Under the pieces are notes generated by a model. It was not told the DNA's origin. It did no database searches and worked only from the letters and a program-made list of their open reading frames with translations. Of a stretch of DNA of 10,923 nucleotides, positions 7,367-10,923 are shown piece by piece. Position numbers and translations under genes: made by a program. Position 1 is the stretch's first letter; each line of letters starts with the position of its first letter. The stretch is from Sulfurovum sp. Lineage in GTDB: Bacteria; Campylobacterota; Campylobacteria; Campylobacterales; Sulfurovaceae. Location of the stretch: assembly GCA_030622375.1 (NCBI GenBank), contig JAUXGC010000031.1, positions 1 through 10,923 of the forward strand, read 5' to 3'.

Positions 7367-8023
7367 CTATTTGCAGTTAGAAGTTAGTAAAACCTCTTTA
7401 GCTTTTTCTATACAGGCAGATATAAGTGGTTTTTTAGCTACTACATACTTTGCATTTTTAGGCAAATGCACTTTAGTAGCTTTGCCTATAACTACAGCGG
7501 TATAACTCTGATTCCACTCAAAATTCTTTAAAAAACAGTGAATTGTTGAGGGAGAAGTAAAGATGACAATAGAGCCATCTGAAGGTTTCTTTTTAAATGA
7601 ATACTTTAAACAAAATGTCTCATATATAATTTGTTCTTGGACTACTAAACCTTCTTTTTCTAAAAAACCTTTAGAGTCAAAAGATACCTCTTTTGGACGA
7701 AGATACAACAATTTTTTATCTCTAAAAAACGTTAATATATCACGACTTAAAGCTTCACCATAAAAAGATTTTGGATGGTAAATAACCTCTCCGCCCAAAT
7801 CCTCTATCTGCTTTTTAGTAGCAGTTCCTATGGCTACACAAGGGTAATCCTTCCAAGAACTATCTATCTTGTCTGCTGTGACTACCGCTTGTTTAGAGGT
7901 AAACATTAGAGTATCACTATGAGAAAAGTCTATAGACTTTGCAGTAGTTTTAAACTCTATCATAGGCAGGAATACAGTCTCTTCTTTGGGTGTGGGAGAC
8001 AGAAGATAGATATCTTTTAACAT
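7367..8023 (-). CDS. hemD: Uroporphyrinogen-III synthase
   Basis: HemD closes hydroxymethylbilane to uroporphyrinogen III while inverting ring D, the branch step to heme, siroheme and cobalamin; it is cytosolic. The family is very divergent, but this 218-residue protein has the expected two-lobed pattern. The marks are TLMFTSKQAV (38-47), CVAIGTAT (62-69), LLYLRP (105-110), IIYETF (132-137), IVIFTSPSTIHCFLKNF (152-168) and AVVIGKATKVHLP (176-188), which resemble the conserved strands and phosphate-contacting loops of HemD. The ATG shares its A with the stop codon of the cation transporter gene (TAATG), and no separate Shine-Dalgarno is obvious, so it is probably translationally coupled. Its stop lies only about 15 bases before the inferred 6S RNA start, so the 6S promoter region overlaps the hemD 3' end. 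No other heme gene is in view. Confidence 0.9.
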   Translation of the reverse strand: MLKDIYLLSPTPKEETVFLPMIEFKTTAKSIDFSHSDTLMFTSKQAVVTADKIDSSWKDYPCVAIGTATKKQIEDLGGEVIYHPKSFYGEALSRDILTFFRDKKLLYLRPKEVSFDSKGFLEKEGLVVQEQIIYETFCLKYSFKKKPSDGSIVIFTSPSTIHCFLKNFEWNQSYTAVVIGKATKVHLPKNAKYVVAKKPLISACIEKAKEVLLTSNCK

Positions 8024-8958
8024 TAACTTTGTTTGTCTACTTTTACCAAAGGTTTTCCGTGGAACATCGCTTCATTGACATCTTCATCATCATATGGGTC
8101 AAAATGTGGAGTAATAATCCATCGTTTTTCTTTATCTAGTGACATTATTTTATCTTCTACTTCATCTGCTATCCGATGAGCTTCAAGCAAAAGCATATTT
8201 GGCTGAAGCACCATATGAAACTCAACAAAATTAATAGTACCGTCTGTTCTTGTTTTAAGCCAATGATAACTCGTAACCTCGGAGTGACTAGAGATAATTT
8301 CTCCAATACCTGCAACCAACTCTCCATCTAAAGATTTATCTAGAAGCACCTCTATGCCTTCAACTATAATCTCATAGGCAGAGTATATGATATAGACTCC
8401 TATACCCAAACCAAAAATTGCATCTATACCATGAAGTCCTGTAAGCCAAATAAGTCCAAGAGCCACCAATACAGCTGCATTACTCCAAAGGTCTGTTTTA
8501 TAATGAAGAGCATCTGCTTTAATGACAATGCTATTTGTCTCTTTCGCAATTCTAATTAGGTACTGTACCAGAAAATATGTTGCAACAATAGAAAATAACA
8601 TAGCAAAAATAGCTGGGGTAAGCAAGGTGGTTTCATATCCTTGATTCAACTTATTAATTGCCATATAGATAATATAAATTCCAGAAATAGTAATCACTGT
8701 GCCTTCTATAACTGCGGCTATAGCTTGTATTTTACCTTTTCCATATTGGTAAACTTCATCTGGGTGCTCTTCAGATTTTTTAATGGCAAAAAAGTTAAAT
8801 ATGGAAACTGCCATATCTAGAAGTGAATCTATGGCAGAAGCAAGTACTGCTACTGACCCACTGGCAATACCAATGGTCAGTTTTACAAATACCAACATAG
8901 TAGCTACAGAAGTGGAGACAATAGTTGCTTTTTTTTGTGGAGAAGTATGTGTGCTCAA
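8023..8958 (-). CDS. Cation diffusion facilitator family metal transporter (FieF/YiiP type)
   Basis: CDF proteins are inner-membrane dimers that export divalent metals such as Zn, Fe, Mn or Cd in exchange for protons. The 311 residues contain about six membrane helices (about 1-210) and a cytoplasmic C-terminal domain. The transport site has D44 and D48 in helix 2 (AIDSLLD) with H152 and D156 in helix 5 (HYKTD), the DD/HD set of Zn/Fe/Cd-type members. The C-terminal metal site of E. coli YiiP is matched by H232, H248, H261, H285 and D287. The helix 2-3 loop keeps D67, but Tyr (70) and Lys (74) stand where YiiP has histidines, so that accessory site looks lost. The start is TTG (8958-8956), supported by AAGGA (8970-8966) seven bases upstream. 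It overlaps hemD by one base. An inverted repeat upstream may control it. The metal cannot be told from sequence. Confidence 0.93.
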   Translation of the reverse strand: MSTHTSPQKKATIVSTSVATMLVFVKLTIGIASGSVAVLASAIDSLLDMAVSIFNFFAIKKSEEHPDEVYQYGKGKIQAIAAVIEGTVITISGIYIIYMAINKLNQGYETTLLTPAIFAMLFSIVATYFLVQYLIRIAKETNSIVIKADALHYKTDLWSNAAVLVALGLIWLTGLHGIDAIFGLGIGVYIIYSAYEIIVEGIEVLLDKSLDGELVAGIGEIISSHSEVTSYHWLKTRTDGTINFVEFHMVLQPNMLLLEAHRIADEVEDKIMSLDKEKRWIITPHFDPYDDEDVNEAMFHGKPLVKVDKQS

Positions 8959-8968
8959 AAAAGAATCC

Positions 8969-9000
8969 TTATGTTGGAATAGTAAAATATTCTAACATAA
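8969..9000. repeat. 13-bp inverted repeat upstream of the cation transporter gene
   Basis: TTATGTTGGAATA (8969-8981) and TATTCTAACATAA (8988-9000) are inverted copies separated by the 6-base GTAAAA. Twelve of thirteen positions are complementary. The odd pair is G-U if transcribed from the plus strand, but A-C in the minus-strand mRNA. The repeat ends two bases inside the AAGGA ribosome binding site of the transporter gene and lies just downstream of a -10-like box. It could be an operator for a dimeric repressor or an mRNA hairpin that affects initiation. It has no U-run and does not look like a terminator. Confidence 0.7.
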
Positions 9001-9014
9001 AGTGAATTAATAGA

Positions 9015-9041
9015 AGGGGCTACAACCACTATTGTACCCCT
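9015..9041 (-). terminator. Stem-loop after htpG, possible terminator
   Basis: Seven bases after the htpG stop, AGGGG-UACAA (9041-9032) pairs with UUGUA-g-CCCCU (9025-9015): ten pairs, one bulged G and a 6-nt loop. The downstream tract (UCUAUUAAUU) is only moderately U-rich, so termination may be partial. The same bases contain a TACAAT box, so the element may serve as a promoter instead or as well. Confidence 0.45.
9031..9036 (-). promoter_or_regulatory. Candidate -10 box for the cation transporter and hemD genes
   Basis: The minus strand has GGGTACAATA, with TACAAT at 9036-9031. This is the same 10-mer as the 6S RNA promoter. A start near 9024 would give a leader of about 65 nt containing the 13-bp inverted repeat. 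There is no -35 match. The box lies in one arm of the stem-loop after htpG, so its promoter role is uncertain. Confidence 0.4.
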
Positions 9042-9047
9042 AAAGTT

Positions 9048-10910
9048 TTATATTGCTTTGGTAGCCAACTCTGCAATCCTTTTTGCAAATGCACCTTTAT
9101 CTTTAGGCTCTAATCCTTCTGAGAGTTTTGCAGAGTCTAAAAGTATCCATGAAATATCTGCAAAAAGATTTTTATCACTCAAACCATCTAATTTTTTAAT
9201 CATTTCGTGCTCAGGGTTTATCTCTAAAATAAGTGGTACTTCTGGCATCTCTTGCCCCATTTGAGCAAACATAGCCGCCATTCCCGCCATAGGGTCAGAA
9301 CTATCTTTAATCACACATGATGGACTTGAAGTGAGTCTCGTAGAAGTCTTAACCTCTTTTACCTCCTCACCTAAAATCTCTTTGATTTTATCGGTTAGAG
9401 TTTTAAACTCTTTGCTAATCTCCTCTTTCTCCTCCTTAGTTTTAGAGTCTGGTGCATCTATAGTTGTTATATCTTTTAAGCTCCACTCTTTATAACTACC
9501 TATCATCGGAGAAACAATACCATCTACCTCTTTGTCATCCATAATAAGCACTTCAACACTAGCTTTTTTATACGCTTCAAGAAGTGGTGAATTTCTAAGC
9601 ACTTTCTCATCTTCACCTGTAATATAATAAATCTCTTTTTTCTCACCATCTCCACGAGAAATATAATCATCAAAAGAGATAAGTCCCTTTTCAGTTGAAC
9701 TTTTATAACGTACTATCTCAAGTAGTGTTTCTTTATTTATATGATCCGTATAGATACCCTCTTTAATAACTCTGTTATATTGTGATGCGAAAGTCTCTGC
9801 CTCTTCACCTTTAAGTTTTTTGATGGCTGTAAGTATTTTTTTGACTGAGTTTTGCTTGATGTTTGCAAGTACTCTGTTCTCTTGGAGAATTTCTCTAGAA
9901 ATATTGAGGGGCAAATCTTCACTATCAATAATACCTTTTACAAACCTAAGATACGAAGGTAAAAGTTCTTTTTCATCATCAGTAATAAATACTCTTTTTA
10001 CATAAAGTTTTACCCCCGGTTGATAATCTGCTCTATACATATCCATAGGAGCTACTTTAGGGATATAAAAAAGTGTACTAAACTCTTGAGCACCCTCCAC
10101 TCTGTTGTGCAAGTAAACAAGTGGCTCATCATCACCATGCGAAATGGTTTTATAGAACTCATTGTAATCTTCTTTTTTCAGTTCAGATTTTGAGAGTGTC
10201 CAAAGTGCAGTAGCTTCATTAATCTGTTCAGATTTAGTTACAGATTTAGTTACAGCATCATCACCTTCTCCTGTTGTTTCATCTTTAGTATAGTTAAGCA
10301 TAATAGGGTATGCGATGTGATTAGAGTATTTTTTTACTATCTCCTCTGTTCTCCACTTATCTAAAAACTCTTTTTCATCCTCTTTAAGTTTAATATAAAT
10401 TACCGTACCGTGTTCATCTTTTGTTACAGATTTTACTTCATACTCCCCTGTACCATCTGTACTAAACATATACCCCTGCTCTTCTCCCGCTTTTTTTGAA
10501 ATGACATCTACTTGTTCTGCTACCATAAATACAGAGTAAAATCCTACTCCAAACTGACCAATAAGGTGAGAATCTTTTTTTGCGTCTCCAGTAAGATTTT
10601 CCATAAATGCTTTTGTTCCAGACTTTGCTATAGTTCCAAGATGATCTATCAAGTCATTCTCATTCATCCCTAAACCATTGTCACCAATAGTAATAGAGTT
10701 ATCTTCTTTATCCAATTTGATAGAAATTTTTCCAGACCAATCCTCTTCCTTAAATGTATCATCTGTTAACGAGAGGTAGTTAAATTTATCTAGCGCATCA
10801 CTAGAATTTGATACAAGTTCTCGTATAAATATCTCTTTGTTTGAATACAAAGAGTGAGTCATGAGTTTTAAAAGTTGTCCGATTTCTGTTTGAAATTGAT
10901 GTTTTGCCAT
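9048..10910 (-). CDS. htpG: Chaperone protein HtpG (bacterial Hsp90)
   Basis: HtpG is the bacterial Hsp90, a cytosolic dimeric ATP-dependent chaperone that acts on late folding intermediates, often with the DnaK system. The 620 residues are full length. The N-terminal ATPase domain (about 1-210) shows E31 and N35 in FIRELVSNSSDALDK (28-42), D77 in IGDNGLGM (75-82) and the lid glycines in GQFGVGFYSVFMV (118-130). The middle domain (about 230-490) contains SREILQENRVL (338-348), with R339 as the conserved ATP-sensing arginine. The C-terminal dimerisation domain (about 515-620) includes MPEVPLILEINPEHEM (555-570). The linker between the first two domains carries a small in-frame duplication (VTKSVTKS). 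AAGGA (10922-10918) seven bases before ATG fixes the start; the promoter lies beyond the window. It appears to be a separate unit from the transporter gene downstream. Confidence 0.98.
   Translation of the reverse strand: MAKHQFQTEIGQLLKLMTHSLYSNKEIFIRELVSNSSDALDKFNYLSLTDDTFKEEDWSGKISIKLDKEDNSITIGDNGLGMNENDLIDHLGTIAKSGTKAFMENLTGDAKKDSHLIGQFGVGFYSVFMVAEQVDVISKKAGEEQGYMFSTDGTGEYEVKSVTKDEHGTVIYIKLKEDEKEFLDKWRTEEIVKKYSNHIAYPIMLNYTKDETTGEGDDAVTKSVTKSEQINEATALWTLSKSELKKEDYNEFYKTISHGDDEPLVYLHNRVEGAQEFSTLFYIPKVAPMDMYRADYQPGVKLYVKRVFITDDEKELLPSYLRFVKGIIDSEDLPLNISREILQENRVLANIKQNSVKKILTAIKKLKGEEAETFASQYNRVIKEGIYTDHINKETLLEIVRYKSSTEKGLISFDDYISRGDGEKKEIYYITGEDEKVLRNSPLLEAYKKASVEVLIMDDKEVDGIVSPMIGSYKEWSLKDITTIDAPDSKTKEEKEEISKEFKTLTDKIKEILGEEVKEVKTSTRLTSSPSCVIKDSSDPMAGMAAMFAQMGQEMPEVPLILEINPEHEMIKKLDGLSDKNLFADISWILLDSAKLSEGLEPKDKGAFAKRIAELATKAI
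10229..10252. repeat. 12-bp tandem duplication inside htpG
   Basis: The 12-mer CAGATTTAGTTA occurs twice in direct succession (10229-10240 and 10241-10252), followed by a further CAG. In the protein this gives VTKSVTKS at about 220-227, in the charged, usually variable linker between the N-terminal and middle domains. The reading frame is kept. Confidence 0.85.
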
Positions 10911-10923
10911 CTATCTTTCCTTA

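Noticed and set aside
9737..9928. Second minus-strand frame inside htpG
   Set aside because: It is an out-of-frame shadow of the htpG middle domain with no ribosome binding site and no recognisable domain.
1..10923. Mobile element, CRISPR array, phage genes or a novel defence system
   Set aside because: All gene-sized frames on the coding strand belong to recognisable housekeeping families with short or overlapping junctions. There are no regularly spaced repeats, transposase motifs or unusual base composition. I see no undescribed multi-gene system here.

Overview
The window is a compact, AT-rich stretch of bacterial chromosome in which every convincing gene lies on the minus strand. Gene content and order point to the Campylobacterota (formerly Epsilonproteobacteria), most likely a Sulfurimonas-like organism. 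The supporting signs are a PNPase without the RNase E-binding tail, a two-cysteine LptD followed by a small J-domain protein, -10 boxes without recognisable -35 boxes, and a 6S-like RNA directly upstream of purD. The genus is an inference; no database was consulted.

Read in the direction of transcription (high to low coordinates), the window starts with htpG (Hsp90 chaperone). It is followed by a stem-loop, a -10-like box and a 13-bp inverted repeat, then a cation diffusion facilitator gene that starts with TTG. That gene overlaps hemD (uroporphyrinogen-III synthase) by one base (TAATG). A few bases after the hemD stop, a TACAAT box begins a roughly 190-nt non-coding RNA that folds into one long hairpin and carries a GAGCAUG...CGAGAA apex. 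I assign it as 6S RNA (ssrS), the regulator that binds housekeeping RNA polymerase.

About 100 bases further on comes purD (GAR synthetase). It heads a tight run of purD, an RDD-family membrane protein, lptD (outer-membrane LPS translocon), a small J-domain protein and a phosphoribosyltransferase-like protein, with junctions that touch or overlap. After a 73-bp gap with -10-like sequences, pnp (polynucleotide phosphorylase) closes the window. Bases 1-68, downstream of the pnp stop, show no gene, strong stem-loop or other feature.

The genes are housekeeping: purine and tetrapyrrole synthesis, envelope assembly, RNA turnover and protein folding. No mobile element, CRISPR array, tRNA, rRNA or defence-type cassette was seen. 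The points most worth a second look are the 6S RNA with its alternative 3'-half fold, the inverted repeat that runs into the transporter's ribosome binding site, and the conserved-looking but unexplained pairing of lptD with a minimal J-protein and an unassigned phosphoribosyltransferase.
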